DNA of 64,000 bases from Pedobacter paludis (lineage in GTDB: Bacteria > Bacteroidota > Bacteroidia > Sphingobacteriales > Sphingobacteriaceae). Positions 26,215 to 34,544 of the stretch are shown here, one piece after another; position 1 is the first letter of the stretch, and the number at the start of each line of letters is the position of its first letter. The stretch is taken from contig NZ_QGNY01000007.1 in assembly GCF_003173575.1 (NCBI RefSeq), positions 1-64,000 on the forward strand. Direction: 5' to 3'. The position numbers and the translations under genes were made by a program. A model generated the notes under the pieces. It was not told the origin of the DNA. It ran no database searches and saw only the letters and a list, made by a program, of their open reading frames with translations.

Positions 26215-27054
26215 TTACATCAAATTAAAATTAATGGGCATATTATACCTTACCCTAACCGGAATGCCCTTATTTTTTCCCGGCTTCCATAATGGCGATT
26301 TCTTGATTACCTTCATTGCTTCCTCATCGCAACCGTAACCAATTCCCCTAAGCACCTTAACATCCGTAATCGATCCATCACGCTCTACAACAAAGCTCAC
26401 AAACACTTTACCCTTCACCCCTTCTTCCTGCGCCTGCGATGGATAGCGTAAATTACGTTCCATATATTTGGTAAAAGCTTTCATTCCGCCCGTAAATTCC
26501 GGATATTCATCAACGCCATTTATATCGTTTATCTCCGTTGTGTTTACGCCACTACCTTCGTCTTTCCCTAAGCCAGAACCCTCTCCATTGCCTGTAGTCG
26601 TTGGGATTACCAAATTTGGTTTAATTTCTCCATCTTGGGTTTTGGTACTCACAACAGCACTTTCAATGTCCTTAATCGTTGGCGGTTCTTCTATATCTTT
26701 TCGGTCAACCACCACAATATTCGAAACCATCTTAACCGTTTTAACCTTAACGGGCTCTGCCTTTGCTGGCTCTACTTTCTTTTCAGGCTCAACCTTTTTC
26801 TTCATTTCATGAATTGGTTGCAAGTCCACTACGGTTGTCATATTTTCTACAACAATCTCCTTCGGAAAAATCTTCGCATAAATAATTGGAGAAAAGCACA
26901 GTAAAAGAAACAGACTGCCAGATGCCAAAAGGGCTCTGGTCATGATGGTCGACGACTTAGATCTCAGTTCATAAGCGCCATAAGTTTTGTTGCGGTTTGC
27001 AAATACAAGATCGAGCCACTCGGTTTTGTATACGTTAATTGAAGAATTGAACAT
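26215..27054 (-). CDS. Energy transducer TonB
   Basis: The protein has 279 residues. A cytoplasmic N-terminus (about 1-38) precedes one membrane helix (about 41-62), a Lys/Pro/Val-rich periplasmic linker (about 85-110) and a C-terminal TonB domain (about 195-279, with YPSQAQEEGVKGKVFVSFVV and the closing VRVRYNMPINF). TonB passes proton-motive force from ExbBD to outer-membrane receptors. No exbB or exbD is adjacent. The Oar-like receptor at 45444-48791 is one of many possible clients. Confidence 0.9.
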   Translation of the reverse strand: MFNSSINVYKTEWLDLVFANRNKTYGAYELRSKSSTIMTRALLASGSLFLLLCFSPIIYAKIFPKEIVVENMTTVVDLQPIHEMKKKVEPEKKVEPAKAEPVKVKTVKMVSNIVVVDRKDIEEPPTIKDIESAVVSTKTQDGEIKPNLVIPTTTGNGEGSGLGKDEGSGVNTTEINDINGVDEYPEFTGGMKAFTKYMERNLRYPSQAQEEGVKGKVFVSFVVERDGSITDVKVLRGIGYGCDEEAMKVIKKSPLWKPGKNKGIPVRVRYNMPINFNLM

Positions 27055-27228
27055 AGCTTTTAAGTTTTATACCATGATGTAGGAAATTCTTCAATTCCAT
27101 AAAACTTTAAAAAATCTATATTATTTGCCAAAAATGAAATTTTTCATCTCAAAAACATTTTTTTATTTCATTTTCAATAAATTTCACATATTTAATGCGA
27201 TTGTTTTACAAAAATTAATAAAATATGC

Positions 27229-27236
27229 TATTTTTG
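27229..27236 (+). promoter_or_regulatory. -7 promoter element of glnN
   Basis: TATTTTTG followed by AC matches TAnnTTTG and lies 20 bp upstream of ATG 27257, which supports that start over the longer frame. Confidence 0.55.
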
Positions 27237-27256
27237 ACAAAAAACATAACAAATTA

Positions 27257-29431
27257 ATGAAAAGCTTAAGAACCATCGCATTAAAAGAGGCTCAAAACAG
27301 AATTTCACCAGAAGTTAAATCACCATCAGCAAAAATTTCTGACTTTTTTGGCTCTAATGTATTTGATAAGAGAAAAATGAGAGATTTCTTATCTAAAGAC
27401 GTGTATGAAAAATTAATATCATCCATCAATCAGGGTGAATTAATTAATTCTGATGACGCTAACCAAATTGCTACAGCCATGAAAGCTTGGGCAATGAGCG
27501 CTGGCGCAACACATTACACGCACTGGTTCCAGCCATTAACGGGTACAACTGCAGAAAAACACGATTCATTCTTTGAACCAAGCGGCGACGGCGCAATTGA
27601 AAAATTTGCAGGCAGCGCTCTAGTTCAACAAGAACCAGATGCATCCAGTTTCCCTAACGGCGGTATCCGCAATACCTTCGAAGCTCGTGGTTACACTGCA
27701 TGGGATCCTTCTTCTCCAGCTTTCATCATGGAAAGTAAAGCAGGTAAAACACTTTGTATCCCTACAGTTTTTGTATCATATACCGGTGAAGCCTTGGATT
27801 ATAAAGCACCATTGTTAAAAGCATTAGCTGCGCTTGATAAAGCTGCAGTAGATGTTTGCCAATATTTCGATAAAAGCATTACTAAAGTAAATGCTTCTTT
27901 AGGTATCGAACAAGAATATTTCTTGGTTGATGAGTCTTTATTCAATGCTCGTCCAGATTTATTGTTAACTGGCCGTACCTTATTCGGACACATGTCTGCT
28001 AAAGGTCAGCAATTGGAAGATCACTATTTCGGATCTATTCCAGAGCGTGTATTCAGCTACATGGTCGATTTCGAAAACGAAGCCCTAAAATTAGGCATTC
28101 CTTTAAAAACCCGTCACAACGAGGTAGCACCTTCTCAGTTCGAATGTGCGCCGATTTACGAAGAAATCAACCTAGCCATCGATCACAATCAATTGTTGAT
28201 GGATTTGATGGAAAAAGTTGCCCGTCGTCACCACTTCCGTGTATTATTGCACGAAAAACCATACGCAGGCATCAACGGTTCGGGTAAGCACAACAACTGG
28301 TCGTTAATTACCGATACAGGTAAAAACTTATTGGCACCGGGCAAAACGCCTAAAAACAACTTAATGTTCCTTGCTTTCTTTGTAAACACAATCAAAGCCG
28401 TTAGCGAGCATGCAGATTTATTACGTGCAAGTATTGCCTCAGTAAGCAACGATCACCGTTTAGGTGCTAACGAAGCGCCACCGGCAATCATCTCAATCTT
28501 CTTAGGTTCTCAGTTAAACGATGTATTGGATGAAATCGAACACTCACGCATCAGCAAAAAAATAAAAGAAGATAACGCACTTTGGTTGGGCATCCCTAAA
28601 ATTCCACAAATCTTGTTGGATAATACAGATCGTAACCGTACCTCTCCTTTCGCTTTTACAGGTAACAAATTCGAATTAAGAGCAGTGGGTTCTTCGGCAA
28701 ACTCTTCAGCACCAATGACGATCTTAAACGCGATCATGGCAGAGCAGTTGGTTAAATTTAAGGCCGAAGTAGATAAGTTAATCAAGAAAGGTGATAAAAA
28801 AGACATCGCCCTATTAACCGTAATCAAAAAATACATCAAAGAATCGAAAGCAATTCGTTTCGAAGGTAATGGTTACAGCCAAGAGTGGGAAGATGAAGCA
28901 TTAGCACGTGGTTTATCAAACATCAAAACTACGCCTAAGGCTTTAGATGCTTATTTATCAGAAAAATCAGCAGAATTATTCGCCGCTACAGGTATCTACA
29001 GCAAACGTGAAATCCATGCCCGTCATGAAATCATGTTGGAAAACTTCTACAAAAAACTTCAGATCGAAGCACGTGTAATGGGCGAAGTTGCAAATACCGC
29101 AATCATCCCTGCTGCAATTGCATACCAGAACTCATTAATCGCAAACGTAAAAGGATTAAAAGAAATTGGTGTAGACAGTAAGGTTTCTATCGATATCGTT
29201 AAAAAATTAACAGAGCATTTAGAAATTGTGAAAACCAATATCGATGCCATGTTAGAAGAACGTAAAGTAACCAACAAGCTGGAAGACACCCGCGACAAAG
29301 CGATTGCTTACGATGAAAAAGTTAAAACCTATTTTGAAGTAATCCGCTACCATGCAGATAAATTGGAGCAAATCGTTGATGATAGCGTTTGGCCTTTACC
29401 AAAATTCAGAGAATTATTATTCATGAAATAA
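27257..29431 (+). CDS. glnN: Glutamine synthetase type III
   Basis: The start ATG 27257 (MKSLRTIALKEAQNRISPEV) gives 724 residues, the usual size of GSIII (about 700-730). The open frame reaches 27125, but that part is A+T-rich and contains the promoter. Family marks are THWFQPLTG, the metal-binding GIEQEYFLVDE, the nucleotide/ammonium region NGSGKHNNWS and the GSIII insertions. The enzyme makes glutamine from glutamate, ammonia and ATP as a hexamer or dodecamer. It is monocistronic with its own terminator. Confidence 0.96.
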   Translation: MKSLRTIALKEAQNRISPEVKSPSAKISDFFGSNVFDKRKMRDFLSKDVYEKLISSINQGELINSDDANQIATAMKAWAMSAGATHYTHWFQPLTGTTAEKHDSFFEPSGDGAIEKFAGSALVQQEPDASSFPNGGIRNTFEARGYTAWDPSSPAFIMESKAGKTLCIPTVFVSYTGEALDYKAPLLKALAALDKAAVDVCQYFDKSITKVNASLGIEQEYFLVDESLFNARPDLLLTGRTLFGHMSAKGQQLEDHYFGSIPERVFSYMVDFENEALKLGIPLKTRHNEVAPSQFECAPIYEEINLAIDHNQLLMDLMEKVARRHHFRVLLHEKPYAGINGSGKHNNWSLITDTGKNLLAPGKTPKNNLMFLAFFVNTIKAVSEHADLLRASIASVSNDHRLGANEAPPAIISIFLGSQLNDVLDEIEHSRISKKIKEDNALWLGIPKIPQILLDNTDRNRTSPFAFTGNKFELRAVGSSANSSAPMTILNAIMAEQLVKFKAEVDKLIKKGDKKDIALLTVIKKYIKESKAIRFEGNGYSQEWEDEALARGLSNIKTTPKALDAYLSEKSAELFAATGIYSKREIHARHEIMLENFYKKLQIEARVMGEVANTAIIPAAIAYQNSLIANVKGLKEIGVDSKVSIDIVKKLTEHLEIVKTNIDAMLEERKVTNKLEDTRDKAIAYDEKVKTYFEVIRYHADKLEQIVDDSVWPLPKFRELLFMK

Positions 29432-29457
29432 CATTTAAGCCACAAGGTTTAAGGTAT

Positions 29458-29492
29458 AGGGCGTAAGGTGTAAACTTTACGCCCTTTTTTTT
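29458..29492 (+). terminator. Terminator after glnN
   Basis: A GGGCGTAA.../...TTTACGCCC stem is followed by eight T, 27 bp after the glnN stop. Confidence 0.8.
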
Positions 29493-29499
29493 GGAGCAG

Positions 29500-30254
29500 G
29501 ATTTTTAGGATTTAAAGATTTTAAGATCATCCGTCATAGACTTAATTTCCTACACGGCAGGCTTTTTCTTCTTGTTTCTTAGCTGTTCTTAGGTGTCTCA
29601 GGTGGTAAAAAAATTCTCAAACCCTAAAACTTATATATCCTTACATTTCTTATACGGTAAGCTTTTATCCTGTTCTCTTAGCTGTTCTTAGGTGTCTCAG
29701 GTGGTAAAAAAATTCTCAAACCCTAAAACTTATATGTTCTTACATTTCTTATATGGTAAGCTTTTTGCCCTGTTTTCTTAGTTGTTCTTAGGTGCCTCAG
29801 GTGGTAAAAAATTCTCAAACACTAAAACTTACATGTTCTCACATTTCTTATATGGTGGGCTTTTATCCTGTTCTCTTAGGTGTCTCAGGTGGTCAAACAA
29901 TTTTTAGATCCTAAAACTTATATATTCTTACATTTCTTATTTGGTGAGCTTTTATCCTGTTTCTTAGCTGTTCTTAGGTGTCTCAGGTGGTCAAACAATT
30001 TCCAACCTAAAACTTATATGCCCTTACATTTCTTATATGGTAAGCTTTTTCTTTCCTGTTTTTGTGGTAATCAATTTTCCCAAGACTTTTATGTTCTTAC
30101 ATTGTCTTATTCTCTTAGATGTTCTTTGTTGTCTTAGTTGGTAAAAAAATTAAATATTTAGTCCCCACTCGATTTTTTAACCTGATACTTTAGCCTTTTT
30201 ACTCCCAACTAAAAACCTTTTGCCTTTTACCTTCCACCTTTTACCTCGAATCCT
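29500..30254. repeat. Block of about five 100-bp direct repeats before purM
   Basis: From about 29575 to 30070 there are five diverged tandem copies of a unit of about 100 bp. Marks of each unit are CTTAGCTGTTCTTAGGTGTC, CAGGTGGTAAA, CCTAAAACTTATAT and TTACATTTCTTATATGGT. A degraded sixth copy runs to about 30145. The last 100 bp before purM is pyrimidine-rich low-complexity sequence. No coding sequence is credible. The core TTATATGGT-like part recurs in the block at 52457-53185. Confidence 0.75.
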
Positions 30255-30262
30255 TATCTTTG
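30255..30262 (+). promoter_or_regulatory. -7 promoter element of purM
   Basis: TATCTTTG fits TAnnTTTG exactly and ends only 7 bp before the ATG at 30270, so the mRNA is probably leaderless or nearly so. Confidence 0.6.
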
Positions 30263-30269
30263 CGCCAAC

Positions 30270-31451
30270 ATGAGTGATAACAGGTACAATCAGCGTGGCG
30301 TTTCGGCCTCAAAAGAAGATGTGCACAATGCCATCAAAAACATCGATAAAGGAATTTTCCCGAAAGCCTTCTGCAAAATCATCCCCGATATTTTAGGTGG
30401 CGATGAAGCCTATTGCAACATCATGCATGCCGATGGTGCTGGCACCAAATCATCTTTAGCCTACGTTTACTGGAAAGAAACAGGCGATCTTTCCGTTTGG
30501 AAGGGCATTGCGCAAGATGCCATCATCATGAATCTCGATGATTTAATCTGTGTAGGGGCTACCGATAATATTCTATTGTCATCGACCATCGGCAGAAACA
30601 AAAACTTAATCCCGGGCGAAGTCATTGCCGAAGTCATCAACGGAACAGAAGAAATCCTCGCCGACCTACGCGAGCAGGGCATTTCCATCTACTCTACAGG
30701 TGGCGAAACAGCCGATGTAGGCGATCTGGTCAGAACCATCATTGTCGATTCTACCGTAACCTGCCGCGTAAAAAGAGCCGACATCATCAGCAACGACAAC
30801 ATCAAGCCAGGCGATGTAATTGTGGCATTGGCCTCATCCGGACAAGCAACTTACGAAACCGAATACAACGGCGGTATGGGCTCTAACGGATTAACCTCCG
30901 CCCGTCACGATGTATTCGAAAAATCCATTGCCAACAGCTATCCAGAAAGTTTCGATCCTGCAGTTCCTTTCGATCTGGTTTTCTCTGGTCAGAAACAACT
31001 AACCGATGAAATCGAAGTAGAAGGATTCGGCAAAATTACCGCCGGTAAACTGGTGCTTTCACCTACCCGCACCTATGCACCGGTAATAAAGCAGATTCTC
31101 GAAAACTACCGCAGCCAAATCAATGGCATTGTTCACTGCAGTGGCGGTGCCCAAACCAAGGTACTACATTTTATCAATGACAATATCCACGTTATTAAAA
31201 ACAATTTATTTCCGGTTCCACCGCTATTCCAGCTCATTCAAGAGCAATCAGGCACCGATTGGAAAGAAATGTACAAGGTATTCAACATGGGCCACCGTAT
31301 GGAATTATATGTCCCTCAAGAAATTGCGCAAAACATCATCGAAATCTCCAAAAGCTTCAACATCGATGCACAGATTATTGGCCGTGTAGAAAAAGGCAGC
31401 CAAAAACAGGTGACAATTGAAAGCGAAAAAGGAACTTTCGTTTATAATTAA
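30270..31451 (+). CDS. purM: Phosphoribosylformylglycinamidine cyclo-ligase (AIR synthase)
   Basis: The 393-residue protein has the PurM fold: MSDNRYNQRGVSASKEDVHN, H-A-D-G-A-G-T-K-S substrate and ATP loop, D-A-I-I-M-N-L-D-D and the G-G-E-T-A-D glycine-rich turn. It closes FGAM to AIR in step five of purine synthesis, directly after PurL, whose gene lies 4 kb upstream. The length is somewhat above that of enterobacterial PurM (about 345), as is common in Bacteroidota. A terminator follows closely. Confidence 0.92.
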   Translation: MSDNRYNQRGVSASKEDVHNAIKNIDKGIFPKAFCKIIPDILGGDEAYCNIMHADGAGTKSSLAYVYWKETGDLSVWKGIAQDAIIMNLDDLICVGATDNILLSSTIGRNKNLIPGEVIAEVINGTEEILADLREQGISIYSTGGETADVGDLVRTIIVDSTVTCRVKRADIISNDNIKPGDVIVALASSGQATYETEYNGGMGSNGLTSARHDVFEKSIANSYPESFDPAVPFDLVFSGQKQLTDEIEVEGFGKITAGKLVLSPTRTYAPVIKQILENYRSQINGIVHCSGGAQTKVLHFINDNIHVIKNNLFPVPPLFQLIQEQSGTDWKEMYKVFNMGHRMELYVPQEIAQNIIEISKSFNIDAQIIGRVEKGSQKQVTIESEKGTFVYN

Positions 31452-31470
31452 GTAATTACTGTATCAAAGC

Positions 31471-31508
31471 AAAAAGCCTTATAGATTTATTTTCTATAAG
31501 GCTTTTTT
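31471..31508 (+). terminator. Terminator between purM and the small minus-strand gene
   Basis: AAAAAGCCTTATAGA pairs with TCTATAAGGCTTTTT around a short loop. A-rich and T-rich flanks allow it to serve both convergent genes. Confidence 0.85.
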
Positions 31509-31517
31509 GTTGGTAGG

Positions 31518-31799
31518 TTATTCCCTTTCTATAAATTTATGAAAAGTACTTTCCGCTCCATCGCTTTTCTTATCTTGATATAGAAAGTCCAATTTATGCT
31601 TATCAAATGTCTCAAAAAAGGTATCCCAATCCGTTTCCTTTAAATCCGACTTACTTTCACTATGCTTAGGGAAATGTATTCTTAAAATTCCACCGCCCTT
31701 GCTGTCTTTGGTATCCTCAACTATGGCAGGTACACCACCATGTTTTTCTGCCCATGCTTGTATCGTTGCATGATCATGTGTCTGTTTTGAACTACTCAT
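31518..31799 (-). CDS. Conserved small protein of unknown function
   Basis: The 93-residue acidic protein has the pattern H-x-x-I-x-x-W-A-E-x-x-G-G-x-P-A, then ILRIHFPKH, W-D-T-F-F-E-x-F-D and LDFLYQDKKSDG. I recognise this as a widespread small family sometimes mislabelled as a 1,4-alpha-glucan branching enzyme. There is no catalytic domain of that kind here. No signal peptide or membrane segment. Function unknown. Confidence 0.7.
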   Translation of the reverse strand: MSSSKQTHDHATIQAWAEKHGGVPAIVEDTKDSKGGGILRIHFPKHSESKSDLKETDWDTFFETFDKHKLDFLYQDKKSDGAESTFHKFIERE

Positions 31800-31918
31800 T
31801 GCTTTATAATTAATGTTTTGGATAAATAGATACTTATAAAATTAAAATAGCGGTCAAAAAGTTTTAAATATTTGAGATTAAAAAAACTAACAAAACCAAT
31901 CTTTCTGCTGCCTTACCC

Positions 31919-32066
31919 CTGTTGGTCGAGATTTGTAATCTCGTCCCCATGAGCTGTGGATTTGTAATCCACACAATAAAACCAACCCTTCCTTAAAAAC
32001 ACTGCTGGTCGAGATTTGCAATCTCGTCCCCATGAGCTGTGGATTTGTAATCCACACAATAAAACC
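31919..32066. repeat. Duplicated double-hairpin element directly after the Cas12f-like gene
   Basis: Two copies of a 65-67-bp unit (31919-31983 and 32000-32066) are separated by 16-17 bp. Each unit has two palindromes: CGAGATTTGTAATCTCG (second copy CGAGATTTGCAATCTCG) and GTGGATTTGTAATCCAC, followed by ACAATAAAACCAAC. The second copy ends 3 bp before the stop codon of the Cas12f-like gene. It may be a REP-type repeat, or part of a guide-RNA locus. The sequence does not settle this. Confidence 0.75.
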
Positions 32067-32068
32067 AA

Positions 32069-33142
32069 CTACTCCACAACTACGGTTATCCCCACAAGCT
32101 TGGCCTTGTACATAATCTTCTGCTTTAAACTGCCGTAGCTCCAGTTCTGCAACAGAAACCCATCGGCCTGGGCAATCTCTTCTTTCTCCTGCTGGTTAAC
32201 CAAGATCAATGTCGCCGCACCATTTTTAAGGCAGAGGTCGATCAGGCGCCTACTGTAGAGATGCAACTTGTGGTCAATGTAGTTTTCTTCCTTTCCATTG
32301 TAGTGTTCCATGGCCTTGGTCTTCCGCATACGGCCATGTCCGCCGTGGTTGAAGGTGGCGCCACGTTGCACCCTTTGCCTTGCAGCCTGTATTGCCAATC
32401 TCCGGTACAAGAATTCCTCTCGATTGCCAATCAGATAATGCTCCCCCTCTATCTGCAGCGCAATCGGATAATTAACAGACAGCGAGGCCTCTGCGATCAC
32501 GCCGTTGTCGAGCCTGTGCTCCTGCTGACCTACCTCGAAAGTGGCCAGCAGAAATAGCTTTCCATTTTCCATTACAATACTGCTGTTGCACAGCTTTATT
32601 TTTCCGTTGCACACCCTGTTCAGCAGAACCCGTTTGTGGCGGTCCTTTCCAAGGTAGGTTCGGAAGGGAATCTTAAACAGGTTGAAAACAAACTCCGGGC
32701 CATCGGCCGCGAGCTGTTTTATGCTCCGCCCCTTTATGGGCAAGGGCTGGTTCCGCTGGTAGCTCCTCAGCGCCCTGTCGCCGTTGCGGTAATCCTTAAC
32801 TTCCTTGGCAAACACCGAGCTCAAGCTGTGGTTCAGGCAGCAGAGCATATCGTTCGGGATCTGCCCCTTAAACAGCCGAGAAAGCAAGCGGTTGGTGGTA
32901 CCCAGCCTCGAGGTATTCAGTACCCCCTCTGGGTCTCTGGTTTGGTCTGCAAGCTTAAGATGGAAATCCTCTGTAAAATAAAAAAAGTCTTTTAGCTGTT
33001 CCTGCACAAACAAGTGGCTTGCCACCATATTCAGCGACCTAAACACAATATACCGCCAGCGGTACAGCGTCTGGTAATGCGCCTCTATTGCCACAGGATC
33101 GTTGCTGTTTAAAAAGAGCTGTATTTTTCGGGTAAGTACCAT
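32069..33142 (-). CDS. Nuclease-dead Cas12f/TnpB-like protein
   Basis: The protein has 357 residues. Residues 118-145 (EVKDYRNGDRALRSYQRNQP, then LPIKGRSI) and 176-201 (GKIKLCNSSIVMENGKLFLL) match the wedge region of miniature Cas12f proteins. The RuvC part is recognisable: VIAEASLSVNYPIAL (215-229), the Arg-rich bridge helix (247-275), the helix around NYIDHKLHLYSRRLIDLCLK and NWSYGSLKQKIMYKAKLVGI (333-352). Catalytic residues are lost: Ser220 stands for the RuvC-I Asp and Asn316 for the RuvC-II Glu. The chain stops before the zinc finger and RuvC-III Asp. This predicts RNA-guided DNA binding without cutting. The upstream sigma-like gene is its likely partner. Confidence 0.78.
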   Translation of the reverse strand: MVLTRKIQLFLNSNDPVAIEAHYQTLYRWRYIVFRSLNMVASHLFVQEQLKDFFYFTEDFHLKLADQTRDPEGVLNTSRLGTTNRLLSRLFKGQIPNDMLCCLNHSLSSVFAKEVKDYRNGDRALRSYQRNQPLPIKGRSIKQLAADGPEFVFNLFKIPFRTYLGKDRHKRVLLNRVCNGKIKLCNSSIVMENGKLFLLATFEVGQQEHRLDNGVIAEASLSVNYPIALQIEGEHYLIGNREEFLYRRLAIQAARQRVQRGATFNHGGHGRMRKTKAMEHYNGKEENYIDHKLHLYSRRLIDLCLKNGAATLILVNQQEKEEIAQADGFLLQNWSYGSLKQKIMYKAKLVGITVVVE

Positions 33143-33277
33143 TTTGGTCAGGTTCTGGTTAGCTAAACTGGGTTTTTGTTGTATGACCTCTACTGCACCG
33201 CTTAGGGTGCCGTGCCAGTCTCGGTGCGTGCAACATTGGCCGCACCCTACGGCTGAACAAGCAGCCTCATAATAAAA
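33143..33277 (-). ncRNA. Structured segment between sigma-like and Cas12f-like genes
   Basis: On the minus strand this 135-bp gap is GC-rich and strongly self-complementary. GGCTG/CAGCC forms a first hairpin (about 33250-33268). TAGGGTGC (33242-33249) pairs with GCACCCTA (33203-33210), enclosing GGCCA/TGGC. GCACCG (33222-33227) can alternatively pair with CGGTGC (33195-33200). Such nested stems beside a Cas12f-like gene make it a guide-RNA scaffold candidate. It could equally be a dispersed hairpin repeat. Expression is not shown. Confidence 0.35.
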
Positions 33278-34039
33278 TCAACTGCAGATCCGGCAGGCAC
33301 TTGCATAGGCAAGCCTTACCTGCCTCTCGCCCATGCCCAGTGCCGAGGCAATTTCCCCGAAACTGTAGGCCAGCTCGTAGCGCAGCCTCATTACCTGTTG
33401 CTGCACTTCATCAAGGTTTCCTTCCGTTGCGAAGCTGCGCTTCCTTCCGGCCTGCTCCAGCCTGTGCCCTTCCGTCAGTATAGTTTTGAGGTTCTTCAGC
33501 ATAGCCTCTACCTGCTTGGCCACCGCATAGTCCGAAATCCCGCCAAGGTAGTAGGCCATCCGGTCGTAGCTAAAGTTGTGCTTCAGGCAAAGTTTCACCA
33601 TATGTTTCTGCGCTTCGGTCAGGCTTGGCATTACCCGTTCCACCTGCATCCACTGCTCTCGGTAGGCCGCATCAGGGTTGCCATTTTCCGTGCCCATTTC
33701 ATCGCTCTCCGAAAAAATACCTTCAGATAAAAGAAAATCGGGGTTTTCCAGTTCATCCAGGCGGAACAGGCTGGCTTGGAACCTGGCTTTCCCGTTTCCG
33801 TAATAACGGCTTACCGCCTTTTTTAGCTGTAGCTTCAAAAACCCGTAAATGCCATCTTCTGGCAACTGGTTCCGCAACATCCATAATCTAAGAAAGGCAT
33901 CCTGCACCATCCCACTGGCCACAACATCATCTTTTACCGCCCGCGTGCACCGCAAAGCGAACAGCGCATAATACCTTTTGTAATATTGGTTAAAAACACA
34001 AAGCTGTTGTGTCGAAGCCCTTTCTTCCATATTAAACAC
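33278..34039 (-). CDS. Sigma-70-like factor with two region-4-like modules
   Basis: The protein has 253 residues. Residues about 15-80 form sigma region 2 (FNQYYKRYYALFALRCTRAV, then MVQDAFLRLWMLRNQL). A Ser/Glu/Asn-rich linker (about 100-125) follows. Then come two region-4-like helix-turn-helix modules: LTEAQKHMVKLCLKHNFSYD (about 140-185) and LDEVQQQVMRLRYELAYSFG with LGMGERQVRLAYASA (about 208-250). ECF sigma factors normally have one region 4 and fewer than 200 residues. It is the first gene of a two-gene unit with the Cas12f-like gene 135 bp downstream. I infer that it recruits RNA polymerase to DNA bound by that protein. Confidence 0.72.
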   Translation of the reverse strand: MFNMEERASTQQLCVFNQYYKRYYALFALRCTRAVKDDVVASGMVQDAFLRLWMLRNQLPEDGIYGFLKLQLKKAVSRYYGNGKARFQASLFRLDELENPDFLLSEGIFSESDEMGTENGNPDAAYREQWMQVERVMPSLTEAQKHMVKLCLKHNFSYDRMAYYLGGISDYAVAKQVEAMLKNLKTILTEGHRLEQAGRKRSFATEGNLDEVQQQVMRLRYELAYSFGEIASALGMGERQVRLAYASACRICS

Positions 34040-34069
34040 ATTTTTTTCATTCCATTATTATCCTAACAT

Positions 34070-34544
34070 CATTGCGAGCAGGCCCTTCGCCGACGAAGCA
34101 ATCCCCCGTCCCGTCATTGCGAGCAGACCCTTCGCCTACGAAGCAATCCGCCTCCCATCATTGCGAGCAGGTACTTCGCCGACGAACCAATCCCCCTCCC
34201 GTCATAGCGAGCAGGCCTTTCGCCTACAAAGCAATCTCCCTCCCGTCATTGCGAGAAGGCACTTCGCCGACAAAGCAATCCGCCTCCCGTCATTGCGAGA
34301 AGGCACTTCGCCGACAAAGCAATCCGCCTCCCGTCATTGCGAGAAGGCACTTCGCCGACAAAGCAATCCCCCCTCCCGTCATTGCGAGAAGGCACTTCGC
34401 CGACAAAGCAATCCGCCTCCCGTCATTGCGAGAAGGCACTTCGCCGACAAAGCAATCCGCCTCCCGTCATTGCGAGAAGGCACTTCGCCGACAAAGCAAT
34501 CCGCCTCCCGTCATTGCGAGAAGGCACTTCGCCGACAAAGCAAG
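34070..34544. repeat. Tandem array of eleven 44-bp hairpin units
   Basis: Units begin CATTGCGAG and end GCAATC, with inner GGC...GCC, so each can fold as ATTGC...GCAAT. The last seven units carry the same core (GAGAAGGCACTTCGCCGACA); the first four have diverged. The linker CGCCTCCCGT is nearly constant, so there are no unique spacers and this is not a CRISPR array. The unit resembles a hairpin repeat family dispersed in many bacteria. The array starts 31 bp upstream of the sigma-like gene. Confidence 0.85.

Noticed and set aside
27125..27256. A longer N-terminus for glutamine synthetase
   Set aside because: The extra 44 codons cross the -7 promoter element and are not typical of GSIII; the start at 27257 fits the family.
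29880..30137. An 85-residue protein before purM
   Set aside because: It lies wholly inside the 100-bp repeat block and reflects repeat sequence.
34070..34544. Repeat array as a CRISPR array
   Set aside because: The 44-bp units have nearly constant linkers and no unique spacers, and no adaptation genes are adjacent.
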